Shown piece by piece: positions 52,861 through 63,051 of a stretch of 64,000 bases of DNA. The stretch lies in contig CAZHLJ010000001.1 of NCBI GenBank assembly GCA_964533215.1, forward strand, positions 310,001-374,000, read 5' to 3'. A program made the position numbers and the translations under genes. Positions within the stretch are counted from its first letter, which is position 1. The number at the start of each line of letters is the position of its first letter. Origin of the DNA: Bact-08 sp964533215. Lineage in GTDB: Bacteria > Bacteroidota > Bacteroidia > Bacteroidales > UBA932. The notes below the pieces were generated by a model. The model was not told the DNA's origin, made no database searches, and was given only the letters and a program-made list of their open reading frames with translations.

Positions 52861-54017
52861 CGGTAAATGTCATATATGTGGGAATTGACTCGGTAGCAAT
52901 AAGCCGTTTCACCGCGTATTTTGGCAAGATACTGGACATAGTGAAGGATTATAAGGAGGCCGAAGATAAAATATTGGCAATCAGGGGTAGCCGTCCACTG
53001 ATAGTTTTTTACGAAAAAACTTCTTTAAGGGCAGATTTCCCAAGAATTGAGCACCTGAAGGACAGGTTTCCCGCATCATATATAATATTGGTTTCGGATC
53101 ACATCGGAAAAAAAGAGGCGTGTCAGTATAAAATTTGCGGGGTTAAGGATAAGGTTAGCAGGGATGTGTCTGAAAGCAGATTGGAAAACATTGCCGACTT
53201 TGTAGTTAAAAACCAGCAGGTGATTAAGGCATCCTCCGTTGAGCAGCAACCTTTGGGTGCCTACAAGGTCCCAATGTGGAAAAGGGCATTCGATATATTT
53301 TTTTCGGTAGCAGCAATTATATTACTCTTTCCATTCCTTTTAGTAGTTGCAATCCTTATAAGACTTGAAAGCAAGGGCCCAATAATATATAAGTCGAAAA
53401 GAGTGGGAAGCAACTATGAAATTTTTGATTTCCTGAAGTTCCGCTCAATGTACAACGATGCTGACCAACGGTTGAAAGAATTTATGAACCTTAACCAATA
53501 TCAAGAGGTTGAAGAAGAGGGAGATTACGATTATTTTAATTCCACTCAGATTCCATTATCCGGACGTGTAGGAGAGGGTTTTTTTGTTTCGGACGATGAG
53601 GTCATTTCAGAGGAAGAGTTTTTGAGAGACAAGACCAACAAGCAGATAAACAACTTTATAAAATGTGAAAACGATCCAAGGATAACAAAGGTAGGTAGGT
53701 TTTTAAGGAAGTTCAGTGTAGATGAATTGCCTCAGTTGATTAATATCCTGAAAGGTGATATGTCTTTTGTAGGAAACAGACCATTACCCCTTTATGAAGC
53801 AGAACAGCTCACTTCGGACAAGTATATTGACAGGTTTTTAGGTCCTGCCGGTCTTACAGGACTTTGGCAGGTAGAAAAACGGGGAGATTCCGGAAGGCTT
53901 TCACCGGAAGAGAGAAAACAACTGGATATATACTATGCGAAAAACTACAATTTTTGGATGGATGTAAAAATAGTATTCAGAACGTTAACTGCTTTTATTC
54001 AAAAGGAAAACGTATAA
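52857..54017 (+). CDS. Sugar transferase with N-terminal receiver-like domain
   Basis: This 386-residue protein starts with GTG overlapping the REC gene by 4 bases. Residues 1-120 resemble a degenerate receiver (no clear phospho-Asp). A transmembrane helix lies at about 145-167, then the bacterial sugar-transferase domain that starts EPS synthesis on undecaprenyl phosphate: K-F-R-S-M, N-D-P-R-I-T-K-V-G-R-F-L-R-K, D-E-L-P-Q-L and G-N-R-P-L-P-L-Y. An acidic insertion of about 75 residues splits the domain between K-F-R-S-M and the N-D-P-R-I-T box. G-N-R-P instead of G-P-R-P is common in Bacteroidetes. Confidence 0.9.
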   Translation: MTVNVIYVGIDSVAISRFTAYFGKILDIVKDYKEAEDKILAIRGSRPLIVFYEKTSLRADFPRIEHLKDRFPASYIILVSDHIGKKEACQYKICGVKDKVSRDVSESRLENIADFVVKNQQVIKASSVEQQPLGAYKVPMWKRAFDIFFSVAAIILLFPFLLVVAILIRLESKGPIIYKSKRVGSNYEIFDFLKFRSMYNDADQRLKEFMNLNQYQEVEEEGDYDYFNSTQIPLSGRVGEGFFVSDDEVISEEEFLRDKTNKQINNFIKCENDPRITKVGRFLRKFSVDELPQLINILKGDMSFVGNRPLPLYEAEQLTSDKYIDRFLGPAGLTGLWQVEKRGDSGRLSPEERKQLDIYYAKNYNFWMDVKIVFRTLTAFIQKENV

Positions 54018-54018
54018 T

Positions 54019-54750
54019 ATGGAAATTGTTAGAAGATATCTTTTGCTTGTTCTCGCGGTTTTTGCCGTTATACAGAGAGCTTCGGCTCAGGAAATAGCCA
54101 GGGACAATATCCTTAATGTGCATCTTCCTCCTATAGACTCACTTTATGAAGGAGCAAAAAGGAGTTCAATGGTAGAGTATTATGGGCTTCGAATGCAGGG
54201 CCAGGAGCTTGCGCTCAAGACAGAAAGAAGGAACTGGTTGCACTATTTTACAATTTATGGTACATATCAGTATGGAGTCATGGGTATGAATTCGTATACC
54301 GATCTTGGGTCCAATTATCCCATGATATATCAGAACACCGGAGGAGAACAGCTTTGGTACAATTTAGGTGCGACGATAGGAATACCTTTGGACCATTTTT
54401 TTGACAGGAGAAACAGGATAAGGATACAACAACTGAAACTCAGAGAGACCTCCAAAGAGAGGGACATGTGGTATGATGACCAGAAAATCAAGATACTGGA
54501 ACTTTACAACAGAGCGCAGCGTGTTATAAACGAACTTAAGTTATTTGAAGAGTCTGCTGTTCTTGCAAAAGCACAATATACCCTTATTGAAAAGGATTTC
54601 ATAATGGGAAAGGCAACATCCCAAGGTTTAAGTACTGCAAAGGCATTTGAAGTCCAGACGTTGCTTCAGCTTGAGGATGCCAAGCAAGAGCTTAAAACTG
54701 CAATAATGACTTTAGAGATACTATCCAACACAAAAATTCTGGTTAACTGA
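54019..54750 (+). CDS. Short TolC-like outer-membrane protein
   Basis: This 243-residue protein has a signal peptide (ending A-S-A-Q) and helical coiled segments like one half of a TolC/OEP protein (Y-G-L-R-M-Q-G-Q-E-L-A-L-K, later L-Y-N-R-A-Q-R-V-I-N-E-L). It is about half the usual length of TolC. It lies between the sugar transferase and the Wzc-like gene, with a one-base overlap to the latter, so an outer-membrane or periplasmic role in polysaccharide export is likely. Confidence 0.75.
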   Translation: MEIVRRYLLLVLAVFAVIQRASAQEIARDNILNVHLPPIDSLYEGAKRSSMVEYYGLRMQGQELALKTERRNWLHYFTIYGTYQYGVMGMNSYTDLGSNYPMIYQNTGGEQLWYNLGATIGIPLDHFFDRRNRIRIQQLKLRETSKERDMWYDDQKIKILELYNRAQRVINELKLFEESAVLAKAQYTLIEKDFIMGKATSQGLSTAKAFEVQTLLQLEDAKQELKTAIMTLEILSNTKILVN

Positions 54751-56903
54751 TGGAAACGTTATCCCAAATAGTACGGTTTCTTTATAGGAGAAAATACTGG
54801 ATTATATTTCTGCCGGTAATAGCCGGACTGTTATCCATATACAAGACCAGAAATATGACCCGGGAATATGTTGTTAACACGACTATCTATACCGGTATCG
54901 CTTCGGGATTTACAATTGAATCGGGGGTAGAGGGAGGTAGAGTTGACTGGAGTGCGGTGAACAATGGGATTGACAATCTCAAAAGTATAATAAAATCAAA
55001 GTCAACCCTCAGGAATGTATCCATCCGCCTATATGCAAGGAATATGATATACGGCGATTCTCTCAGGGATAACAACTACATACAGGCTGCAAATTACAGG
55101 CGGCTTGTAAGAATTACACCCAGAGAGGTCCGTGCCTTGATAGATAAGTCTTCTGAAGAGAGGACAGTCGAAAACCTTAATGCTTATGAGAAGGCATCTC
55201 CTAAAAATTTTGTCTATGGTCTTTTTAATTGGTTTCATCCACACTATAGTTATGACGCACTGTCCAGAATCCAGGTAGACAGAATCCTGGACAGTGATAT
55301 GTTGCTCATTCAGTACTCTTCTGACGATCCGGGTGTGGCTTACAATACCTTGGTACTGTTGAATGATGAGTTCGTAAAGCAGTATGAGCTTCTAAGATTT
55401 GGACAGACAAATGACGTTGTTGAGTACTTCAGGAACGAACTTGCCAAACTGAGCAAAAAGCTGAGAATATCAGAGGATTCCTTGACAATGTACAATGTTC
55501 AGAAAAGAATCATCAACTATTCTGAACAGACCAAGCAGGTGACGGCTCTTGCTAATGACTTCGAGCTTCAGTATAATGACGCTCTGTTGAGGTACACAAG
55601 TGCAAAGACTGCCGTTGACAATCTGGAGGTCAGGATAAAGGAGCAGATAAAGACCATCCAGAACAATACGGAGTTTTTGGATAAACTTAATGAGCTATCC
55701 AATCTGAACACAAAGCTGACAAGAGTGGAGACTTTCCGGAAAGACTCTACTGAGATTGTTGCTCCGAGTTATGTACAGAATAAGCAAAAGCTTAAGGAGG
55801 CAGAAGATGACCTTAGGTCTTTCTCCAAAATGTTAAATGAAAACAAATACACTAAAGAGGGGATAGCTTCATCTGCTTTTGTAGAGCAATGGATTACTGA
55901 AATAATAACAAGAGAGAAAGCCTATGCTCAGATGAAGGTGATGGAGGAGGTGAGAAAAACCCTAGATGCCCAGTATACATATTTCTCTCCAATAGGATCC
56001 ACCCTCAAGAGGAAAGAGAGGGAGATAGATTTCACGGAACAGTCTTACCTGACTATAATGCAAAGTCTTAACTCTGCTCTTCTCCGGCAAAAGACACTTC
56101 AAATGACATCTGCCACCTTAAAGGCAATTGACCCTCCTTTGTTCCCAATCTCGGCCTCTGCAACTGCACGGCGGACTATTGTAATGGCTGTCTTTTTCGG
56201 GGCTCTTGCTTTTGTTATAGGATTCTTTATATTGCTCGAAATGCTGGACCGTACCGTAAGAGATATGGAGAGGGCAGAGAGGCTTATTCCTGCTAAGGTC
56301 CTTGGCGGATTTGCCAGAAGGGGCAGAATCAGGTACAGGGCATACACAAAGGAGTATGAAAGAATTGCAACTAACTGTCTGGCAAATGCAATTGTACCAT
56401 ATCTTAATCCAAAGGAGAGACCGGATATCATTAATTTTATAAGTACAGATGACAATGTTGGCAAGAGTTATCTGATAGATTGTCTGAAGTCCTACTGGGA
56501 AGACAGGGATCTCAGGGTGCGGGTCATTTCATGGCACGACGACATTGCAACAGATTCCAGGGATTATATCCTATCAATGAACCTTTCGGAACTCTATGAT
56601 TACGAGAACGAAGATATTATTATTGTCGAACATAGGTCAATTTTAAAAACAGCAATTCCTATCGGACTTTTGTGCGAGGCATCTGTAAATCTTATGGTAG
56701 TTAGAGCAGATAAGGTCTGGAGAGATGTAGATAAGATTGCCTTTGAGCGTCTTAAAGAGCAGACGCGCAATGCGCCGTACTTTGTCTATCTGACTCAGGT
56801 GTCAAGGAATGATGCACAGAACTTCATGGGAATATTGCCACCGTATACTTACTTAAGAAGGGTGATTTACAGGTTTATTCAATTTGGCCTTACATCTAAG
56901 TAA
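54750..56903 (+). CDS. Wzc-like polysaccharide co-polymerase
   Basis: This 717-residue inner-membrane protein has two transmembrane helices (about 18-35 and 465-487) around a long periplasmic Wzz-type coiled region, then a cytoplasmic C-terminal domain (about 510-717). The tail resembles the BY-kinase fold, but its P-loop is degenerate (S-T-D-D-N-V-G-K-S) and the Tyr-rich cluster is missing. The last residues include several Tyr but no run. It probably controls chain length and export rather than acting as a kinase. Confidence 0.87.
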   Translation: METLSQIVRFLYRRKYWIIFLPVIAGLLSIYKTRNMTREYVVNTTIYTGIASGFTIESGVEGGRVDWSAVNNGIDNLKSIIKSKSTLRNVSIRLYARNMIYGDSLRDNNYIQAANYRRLVRITPREVRALIDKSSEERTVENLNAYEKASPKNFVYGLFNWFHPHYSYDALSRIQVDRILDSDMLLIQYSSDDPGVAYNTLVLLNDEFVKQYELLRFGQTNDVVEYFRNELAKLSKKLRISEDSLTMYNVQKRIINYSEQTKQVTALANDFELQYNDALLRYTSAKTAVDNLEVRIKEQIKTIQNNTEFLDKLNELSNLNTKLTRVETFRKDSTEIVAPSYVQNKQKLKEAEDDLRSFSKMLNENKYTKEGIASSAFVEQWITEIITREKAYAQMKVMEEVRKTLDAQYTYFSPIGSTLKRKEREIDFTEQSYLTIMQSLNSALLRQKTLQMTSATLKAIDPPLFPISASATARRTIVMAVFFGALAFVIGFFILLEMLDRTVRDMERAERLIPAKVLGGFARRGRIRYRAYTKEYERIATNCLANAIVPYLNPKERPDIINFISTDDNVGKSYLIDCLKSYWEDRDLRVRVISWHDDIATDSRDYILSMNLSELYDYENEDIIIVEHRSILKTAIPIGLLCEASVNLMVVRADKVWRDVDKIAFERLKEQTRNAPYFVYLTQVSRNDAQNFMGILPPYTYLRRVIYRFIQFGLTSK

Positions 56904-56910
56904 TGCTGCC

Positions 56911-58401
56911 ATGAGTAGTATCATAAATTTTATCTTCAACAACATAAATAGGGTACTACTCTACTTTTTCATAGTCATATATGTTTTCCTGATAGTCCAG
57001 GTTACTTTAACAATGGGATATGTGTCAGGACTCTACATGTCGTTGCTGCCTCTTGCCTTTATTTTTATACTGGCATTGGTGCATAGTCCTTTTGCCGCAT
57101 TTACAATACTATTTATTGCAAACTATTATATGTCCGGTCTTGCCCGGTATTTTTCCAGCTTATATACAGGCATGTTTATCGACATGATTCTTGGAATACT
57201 TATTATATCGCTGATGTTGAATATTTTCTTCAACAGAAAATCAAATATAAGGTTCAGTGATTCATTCAACGGTCTTACATTGGTGGCCTTCATCTGGCTA
57301 GTGTTCTGTATTCTTCAGATTGCCAATCCAAACTCTACATCTATTTATGCCTGGCTACAATCTGCCAGAGGAATCGGAGTCTATTTTTTTGTTATAGTTA
57401 CAATCACAGCTATAATAATGAGGAAGTTTGCAGATCTTAAGCGTGTGCTTTTTATCTGGGCTATTCTGTCCCTCACGGCTGTATTAAAAGCCTATATTCA
57501 GAAAACGTTTGGTTTTGATAGTGCTGAACTAAGGTGGCTTATAGAGGGCGGTGGAAGTCGTACTCACTTTATAAACACTGGTATACGCTACTTCTCTTTT
57601 TTTACTGATGCTGCCAACTTTGGTACCGGAATAGCATTTTCCGGAGTTGTGTTTAGCATAACCTCATTTTATGTCGAAAAACTCAGGACGAGGATTTTTT
57701 ATTTGTTTACAGCTGCTGCCTGTGCCTATGGAATGATGATCTCAGGTACTAGGGGTTCACTTGCAGTACCTTTTGTTTCATTGTTGTTTTTTGTCTTTCT
57801 GTCGAAGAATGCAAAGGCAATCATAGTGGCAATAGTGATTGTGGGAACCAGTTTCCTTTTATTAAGATATACTGAATTCGGCAATTGGAACACTTATGTG
57901 AGGAGGATGAGGACGGCATTTGACCCCAATGACCCGTCATTTAAAATAAGGCAGGAAAATCAGGCAAAACTTAGAACTTATATGTGGGACAAGCCTTTTG
58001 GCGCAGGCATAGGAATGAGCAGGACTAGATCGGTTAACTATACTCCTGACCAATATCTTGCCAAGATCCCGACCGATTCATGGTATGTACTTATATGGGT
58101 GGAGACTGGTATCATAGGACTTGTAATTCATGCGATGATATTATTATATATAATCTTTCATGGATCGTACCTGGTCCTTTTCCGTTTGAAAGACGAAAGG
58201 CTCAAGGGGATTGTCACGGCTTTGGTCTGTGGCATTGCAGGGATTTATGTAGCCTCTTACAGCATTGAAATTATAGGACAGTTTCCTACAGGGTTCATTC
58301 TCTATATATGTATGGCTTTTGTTTTCCTAAGCCCTTTGTACGATAAGGAGCTAGAGGAGAAGAGTCTGAAAAACACGATTCCAAATGAAGCAAGTGCCTG
58401 A
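56911..58401 (+). CDS. O-antigen ligase/polymerase-like membrane protein
   Basis: This 496-residue protein has about ten to twelve transmembrane helices and a large outside loop (R-G-S-L-A-V-P-F, then F-G-A-G-I-G-M-S-R-T-R), typical of the Wzy/WaaL family. I chose ATG 56911, eight bases after the wzc stop; a TTG at 56884 inside wzc is less likely. It may polymerise EPS repeat units. Its end overlaps the next glycosyltransferase gene by 17 bases. Confidence 0.87.
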   Translation: MSSIINFIFNNINRVLLYFFIVIYVFLIVQVTLTMGYVSGLYMSLLPLAFIFILALVHSPFAAFTILFIANYYMSGLARYFSSLYTGMFIDMILGILIISLMLNIFFNRKSNIRFSDSFNGLTLVAFIWLVFCILQIANPNSTSIYAWLQSARGIGVYFFVIVTITAIIMRKFADLKRVLFIWAILSLTAVLKAYIQKTFGFDSAELRWLIEGGGSRTHFINTGIRYFSFFTDAANFGTGIAFSGVVFSITSFYVEKLRTRIFYLFTAAACAYGMMISGTRGSLAVPFVSLLFFVFLSKNAKAIIVAIVIVGTSFLLLRYTEFGNWNTYVRRMRTAFDPNDPSFKIRQENQAKLRTYMWDKPFGAGIGMSRTRSVNYTPDQYLAKIPTDSWYVLIWVETGIIGLVIHAMILLYIIFHGSYLVLFRLKDERLKGIVTALVCGIAGIYVASYSIEIIGQFPTGFILYICMAFVFLSPLYDKELEEKSLKNTIPNEASA

Positions 58402-59284
58402 AATATCATTTGTTGTTGTAAATTTCAATGGTATTGACGATACCATGGAACTTCTCAGAAGCATGAAGCTTTATCTGAGAGGCCATTCATATGAGGTGAT
58501 AGTAGTGGACAACGGATCATCGGAAAACCAGGCAGATATCATATCTAAAGAATTTTCGGAACATATTCTAATAAGGAATGAGAGGAACCTCGGCTTTTCA
58601 GGAGGGAATAATCTGGGAATAAAGGCATCGTCCGGCAAATATATCATGCTGTTAAACAATGATACGCTTCTTAGAGATGATTCCGTTTTCAAGCTTACCG
58701 GAATATTTGAAAGGAATCGCTTAATAGGTGCTGTATCTCCCAAAATTTATTTCATGGAGCCTTCAGGAACTATACAATATGCAGGTTTTACGGAGTTTTC
58801 AGCAATTGCATTAAGAAACCGGGCTATTGGGTACAATGAGACCGATAATGGTCAGCATGACACGCCTTCAAGGACTTTTTCTGCACATGGGGCGGCAATG
58901 ATGCTCAGTAGAGAGGTTGTTGAAAAGGTAGGGCTTATGCCTGAAGTCTATTTCCTATATTATGAGGAGGTTGATTGGTGCAGTCAGATGAAGAGGGCTG
59001 GATATGAAATATGGTATGAGCCTGCCGCATCGGTTATTCACAAGGATGGCAGGACAATTGGGGCATCAAGCTATACCAGATCTTACTATATGACCAGAAA
59101 CAGAATGCTTTATTCTTTACGTAACATGAAGGGGATGTCTAGAATCCTTTCATTGGCGTATCAGTTATTTTTTTCTACTCCCAAAGCTATTCTTACATCT
59201 GCTCTAAAGGGGAGATTGGATATAGTTAAGGCATGTTGCCTTGGTACCATCGACCTCATCTTTTTAAAAAATAAATATTCTTAG
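58385..59284 (+). CDS. Family 2 glycosyltransferase (rhamnosyltransferase-like)
   Basis: This 299-residue GT2 protein has S-F-V-V-V-N-F-N-G, V-V-D-N-G-S-S, the acceptor-like N-L-G-F-S-G-G-N-N, L-L-N-N-D-T and Y-Y-E-E-V-D-W-C. It adds one sugar to the lipid-linked EPS unit; the sugar is not identifiable. It begins 17 bases inside the polymerase gene. Confidence 0.92.
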   Translation: MKQVPEISFVVVNFNGIDDTMELLRSMKLYLRGHSYEVIVVDNGSSENQADIISKEFSEHILIRNERNLGFSGGNNLGIKASSGKYIMLLNNDTLLRDDSVFKLTGIFERNRLIGAVSPKIYFMEPSGTIQYAGFTEFSAIALRNRAIGYNETDNGQHDTPSRTFSAHGAAMMLSREVVEKVGLMPEVYFLYYEEVDWCSQMKRAGYEIWYEPAASVIHKDGRTIGASSYTRSYYMTRNRMLYSLRNMKGMSRILSLAYQLFFSTPKAILTSALKGRLDIVKACCLGTIDLIFLKNKYS

Positions 59285-59286
59285 CT

Positions 59287-60456
59287 ATGGAACTGGATGG
59301 GCTATATAAGACAATAGATATGATAATATTCATACTATCAGCTTTCCCTGTGTTATATATGTCTTTATATGCAGCAGCTTCCATCAGAAAGTGTCATGTC
59401 AATTATCCCGATTCCAGAAACCTGTACAGGATTCTGGTGCTGTTTCCTGCTTACAAGGAAGATTCCGTTATAGAAAACTCTGTCCGCGACTTTTTGGGCC
59501 AAGATTATCCCCCAGCTTATTTCGATGTTTTTGTAATATCAGATGGAATGAGAAAGGAGACAAACGAAGCATTGGCAAAACTCCCGGTAAAGGTGCTTGA
59601 GGCAGATTATCAAAACAGTACAAAAGCAAAAGCACTCAAATTTGCGATAAAAAAGATAGGTGACAAGAAGTATGATATTGTGGTTATAATGGATGCCGAC
59701 AATACTGCTGAAAAGGATTTTCTGACTCATATTGCCAATGCATACGATTCAGGCTTCAAGGCAATCCAGGCACACAGAGTGGCAAAAAACCTGAATACCG
59801 ATACTGCAATACTTGATGCGATAAGCGAAGAGATAAACAACTCTATTTTTAGAAAGGGCCATATAAATCTAGGAGTTTCTTCTGCATTGATAGGTTCAGG
59901 AATGGCCTTCGATTTTCAGTGGTTTAAGGAAAATGTCAACAAAATCCGCAACCTTCCTGAAGAGAGGGAGCTGGAGGTCTTGTTAATGAGGCAAAGAATA
60001 CACGTAGACTATCTGGAAAATGTAAGGGTTTTTGATGAAAAGACTCAAAAGGATGCCGTTTTCTTCAGACAGAGAAGAAGGTGGCTTGCTTCGCAGCTCG
60101 AGACCCTTTGTTCTGTTATAAAAGAGCTGCCATATGCGTTATTCTCCATTAATGTTTCATATGCAGATAAGATCATACAGTGGTTTTTTTTGCCGCGAAT
60201 TGTAATTCTTGGAATGCTTTTTTTGGTTTCTCTTATCGAGACAATCTTAAGCCCGGCACTCTCTGTAAAATGGTGGGCTTTGCTTGTTGTACTTCTCTCT
60301 GCACTATTACTCTCTGTTCCTCGTTATTTAATGAACGAAAGGAGTCTTTTAGCGTTAAAAAGAGTCCCCCTGCTTTTTATATTGATGCTTTTTAATCTTT
60401 TCCGGTTAAAAAATGCCAATAAGAGATGGACTCATACTGAGAAAAATTTTAAATAG
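59287..60456 (+). CDS. Membrane family 2 glycosyltransferase
   Basis: This 389-residue processive-type GT2 has an N-terminal helix (10-30), the F-P-A-Y-K-E-D-S start of the GT-A fold, M-D-A-D-N as DxD, E-E-R-E-L-E and Q-R-R-R-W (the Q-x-x-R-W box), and two C-terminal membrane helices (about 305-350). Proteins of this type make beta-linked chains such as cellulose or hyaluronan, so it may build the EPS backbone or a side chain. Confidence 0.9.
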   Translation: MELDGLYKTIDMIIFILSAFPVLYMSLYAAASIRKCHVNYPDSRNLYRILVLFPAYKEDSVIENSVRDFLGQDYPPAYFDVFVISDGMRKETNEALAKLPVKVLEADYQNSTKAKALKFAIKKIGDKKYDIVVIMDADNTAEKDFLTHIANAYDSGFKAIQAHRVAKNLNTDTAILDAISEEINNSIFRKGHINLGVSSALIGSGMAFDFQWFKENVNKIRNLPEERELEVLLMRQRIHVDYLENVRVFDEKTQKDAVFFRQRRRWLASQLETLCSVIKELPYALFSINVSYADKIIQWFFLPRIVILGMLFLVSLIETILSPALSVKWWALLVVLLSALLLSVPRYLMNERSLLALKRVPLLFILMLFNLFRLKNANKRWTHTEKNFK

Positions 60457-60467
60457 CATCGAAAAGC

Positions 60468-61589
60468 ATGAAAATAGCAATTGAGGCACAAAGAATTTTC
60501 AGAAGGAACAAGCACGGGATGGATTTCGTGGTACTTGAAGAGATAAGGGAGCTTCAGAAAATTGACAAGGAAAATGAGTATTACATCATGGTCGGTCCCG
60601 GAGAGGATAATCAGGTGTTGTCTGAGACGGAAAACTTCAGGATTGTCGAGGTAAAGTGCTCCAACTATGTATTTTGGGAACAGATTGCCCTTCCTTTGGC
60701 ATTAAGAAAAATAAAACCGGACGTTCTTCATTGTACAAGTAACACCGCACCTCTTTTTTCAGGGAAAGCAAAGCTTATACTTACTCTTCACGATGTTATT
60801 TTTTTAGAACAAAGAAGAAGTATGAATAAGTCGATTTATCAAAACCTTGGGTGGTATTATAGAAAATTTATAGTGCCAAAGATATTGAAGAGATGTGTCA
60901 AAATAGTTACTGTGTCAAATTATGAAGCAGGGAAAATAGCTCAGGCTCTCTCAATAAATCAAGGAAAAATAAGTGTCGTATACAACGGATATGGCAGACA
61001 TTTCAAACCGCTGGAGGATTATCGGGATGTGACCGGAAAATATACTGATCACAATAAATATATTTTCTTTCTGGGAAATACCGACCCAAAGAAAAACACA
61101 AACAGAGTGATTGTTGGATACTCAAGGTATCTTAAATTATCTGAGTTCCCTCTCGCTCTTATAGTGGCAGATGTTTCTGAGAGTACCCTGGATGCCATTC
61201 TCAGGCAGGAGGGCTTGGAGAGCATAAGACCATACATTGTCCTCACGGGTTATATTCCTAATAACGACTTGCCTTCTGTCTACAATGGAGCTGAAGTTTT
61301 TCTATACCCTTCGCTAAGAGAAAGTTTTGGCATACCAATCCTTGAGGCAATGGCTTGCGGGACACCAGTCATAACCTCAAATCTCTCTGCAATACCAGAG
61401 ATAGCCGGCCCGGGAGCGATATTAATAAACCCATTTAATGCAGATGAGATAGGGACTAAGCTTCACAAGCTGGAAACCGATGCAGACTTTTACCGCAAAC
61501 AGGTGGAATACGGACTGGAGAGAGTTAAAAATTTTTCGTGGGAAAGCACTGCGGGCGAGATATTGAAAATTTATAATAGTATAAGATAG
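60468..61589 (+). CDS. Family 4 glycosyltransferase
   Basis: This 373-residue GT-B protein has a C-terminal nucleotide-sugar domain showing F-L-G-N-T-D-P-K-K-N, the E-x7-E region L-R-E-S-F-G-I-P-I-L-E-A-M-A-C-G-T-P-V and S-A-I-P-E-I-A-G. The N-terminal domain ends near residue 200. It is a retaining transferase for the EPS unit; the next gene starts immediately after its stop. Confidence 0.93.
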   Translation: MKIAIEAQRIFRRNKHGMDFVVLEEIRELQKIDKENEYYIMVGPGEDNQVLSETENFRIVEVKCSNYVFWEQIALPLALRKIKPDVLHCTSNTAPLFSGKAKLILTLHDVIFLEQRRSMNKSIYQNLGWYYRKFIVPKILKRCVKIVTVSNYEAGKIAQALSINQGKISVVYNGYGRHFKPLEDYRDVTGKYTDHNKYIFFLGNTDPKKNTNRVIVGYSRYLKLSEFPLALIVADVSESTLDAILRQEGLESIRPYIVLTGYIPNNDLPSVYNGAEVFLYPSLRESFGIPILEAMACGTPVITSNLSAIPEIAGPGAILINPFNADEIGTKLHKLETDADFYRKQVEYGLERVKNFSWESTAGEILKIYNSIR

Positions 61590-63032
61590 ATGCCCTCATT
61601 CAAACAACAGTTGATGTCGGGAGTAGCGTACACTGCCGTTACCAAATACGCTGGAATGATTATCTCCTTGGTGGTAGCCGGTATACTGGCCAGGCTGTTG
61701 CCTCCTGAGGATTTCGGTGCTATTGCCATAGCAACCGTCATAATTTCCTTTTTCGGTATTTTCAGTGATTTCGGATTTGAACCGGCAATTGTACAGTTTA
61801 AAAACCTTACCCGAAAAGACCTCTCTTCAATTTTCTCCTTTACGGTTTGGAGCGGATTCGTTTTTTCCGGATTGTTTTTCCTTTTGTCCGGAGTTATTTC
61901 CGCTTATTATAAAAGTGATATTCTATTGAATGTGTGCAGACTGCTTTCTGTGAACCTTTTCTTTGCTACAATAAACATTGTTCCTAATTCAATGGTTTTC
62001 AAAAATAAGATGTTTAAATTCATAGCATGGAGGACTCTGGTTATTCAAAGCATCGGCGGAATTGCCTCAATTTTTGCAGCTCTTTCAGGTCTGGGCATCT
62101 ATTCGTTGGTGATAAACCCCATCTTTTCCAGCATAATGATATTTATCGTCAATTATAAAAAATTCCCGCAACACTTCTATCTCAGACCAGGCCTGGAATC
62201 AATAAGAAAAGTCTTCTCTTTTTCTGCTTACCAGTTCCTTTTCAATATAATAAACTATTTTTCGCGAAACATGGACCTGTTGATTATTGGTAAATATCTT
62301 GGGATGACTCTGCTTGGCTTTTATGAGAAGTCATATAGGCTAATGATGCTGCCGCTCCAGAATATCTCACATGTAATAACACCTGTTATGCATCCGATAT
62401 TTTCCGATTTCCAAAATGATCTGAAGCTTCTGGCAACTTCATATGAAAAGGTTGTAAGATTTCTTTCGTTCATAGGGTTTCCTCTTTCAGTGTTTTTATT
62501 TTTTACGGCCAAGGAGTTGGTACTGATAATTTTCGGACAGAACTGGATGCCATCTGTGGCCTCTTTTGAGATTCTCTCGATTTCTGTCGGTATTCAGATT
62601 GTTTTTTCCACGTCAGGCTCAATATTTCAGGCATCCAACTCTACCCGCCTTATGTTTATTAGTGGTCTTATTTCTTCTGCACTTACAATTTCCGGAATCT
62701 TTGCAGCTGTGGTGTTTTTTAAAACAATCGAGGCTGTCGCTGTTGCTGTGACCGTGACTCTGGCAATCAATTTTGTACAGGCATACTTGATGATATATAT
62801 CATAATATTCAAAAGAAGTATTCTTTCTCTTGTAAAACAGATGCTTTCCCCTCTCTCCCTTTCTCTGATTTTGATAGTTGTTAACCTACTTTTTGTTACC
62901 TTTATACGTGTAGACAACCTTATAATAAGCCTGATTGCCAAAGCAGTAATTTCCTCTGCAGTATTTGTCATATATATACAGGTCTCCAAGGAGTATGATG
63001 TTTGGAAAAGGATTAAGAATATAGTCAAGTAA
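61590..63032 (+). CDS. Wzx-type polysaccharide flippase
   Basis: This 480-residue protein has about twelve to fourteen transmembrane helices and the polysaccharide biosynthesis/MATE-like pattern (V-A-Y-T-A-V-T-K-Y-A-G-M-I, then L-P-P-E-D-F-G-A-I-A-I-A near 38-48). It moves lipid-linked repeat units across the inner membrane. It begins directly after the preceding stop codon. Confidence 0.92.
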   Translation: MPSFKQQLMSGVAYTAVTKYAGMIISLVVAGILARLLPPEDFGAIAIATVIISFFGIFSDFGFEPAIVQFKNLTRKDLSSIFSFTVWSGFVFSGLFFLLSGVISAYYKSDILLNVCRLLSVNLFFATINIVPNSMVFKNKMFKFIAWRTLVIQSIGGIASIFAALSGLGIYSLVINPIFSSIMIFIVNYKKFPQHFYLRPGLESIRKVFSFSAYQFLFNIINYFSRNMDLLIIGKYLGMTLLGFYEKSYRLMMLPLQNISHVITPVMHPIFSDFQNDLKLLATSYEKVVRFLSFIGFPLSVFLFFTAKELVLIIFGQNWMPSVASFEILSISVGIQIVFSTSGSIFQASNSTRLMFISGLISSALTISGIFAAVVFFKTIEAVAVAVTVTLAINFVQAYLMIYIIIFKRSILSLVKQMLSPLSLSLILIVVNLLFVTFIRVDNLIISLIAKAVISSAVFVIYIQVSKEYDVWKRIKNIVK

Positions 63033-63051
63033 TTTCTTAAAAGTAGTTATA

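Noticed and set aside
53770..53790. GNRP in place of GPRP in the sugar transferase
   Set aside because: This variant is common in Bacteroidetes sugar transferases and the other boxes are intact.
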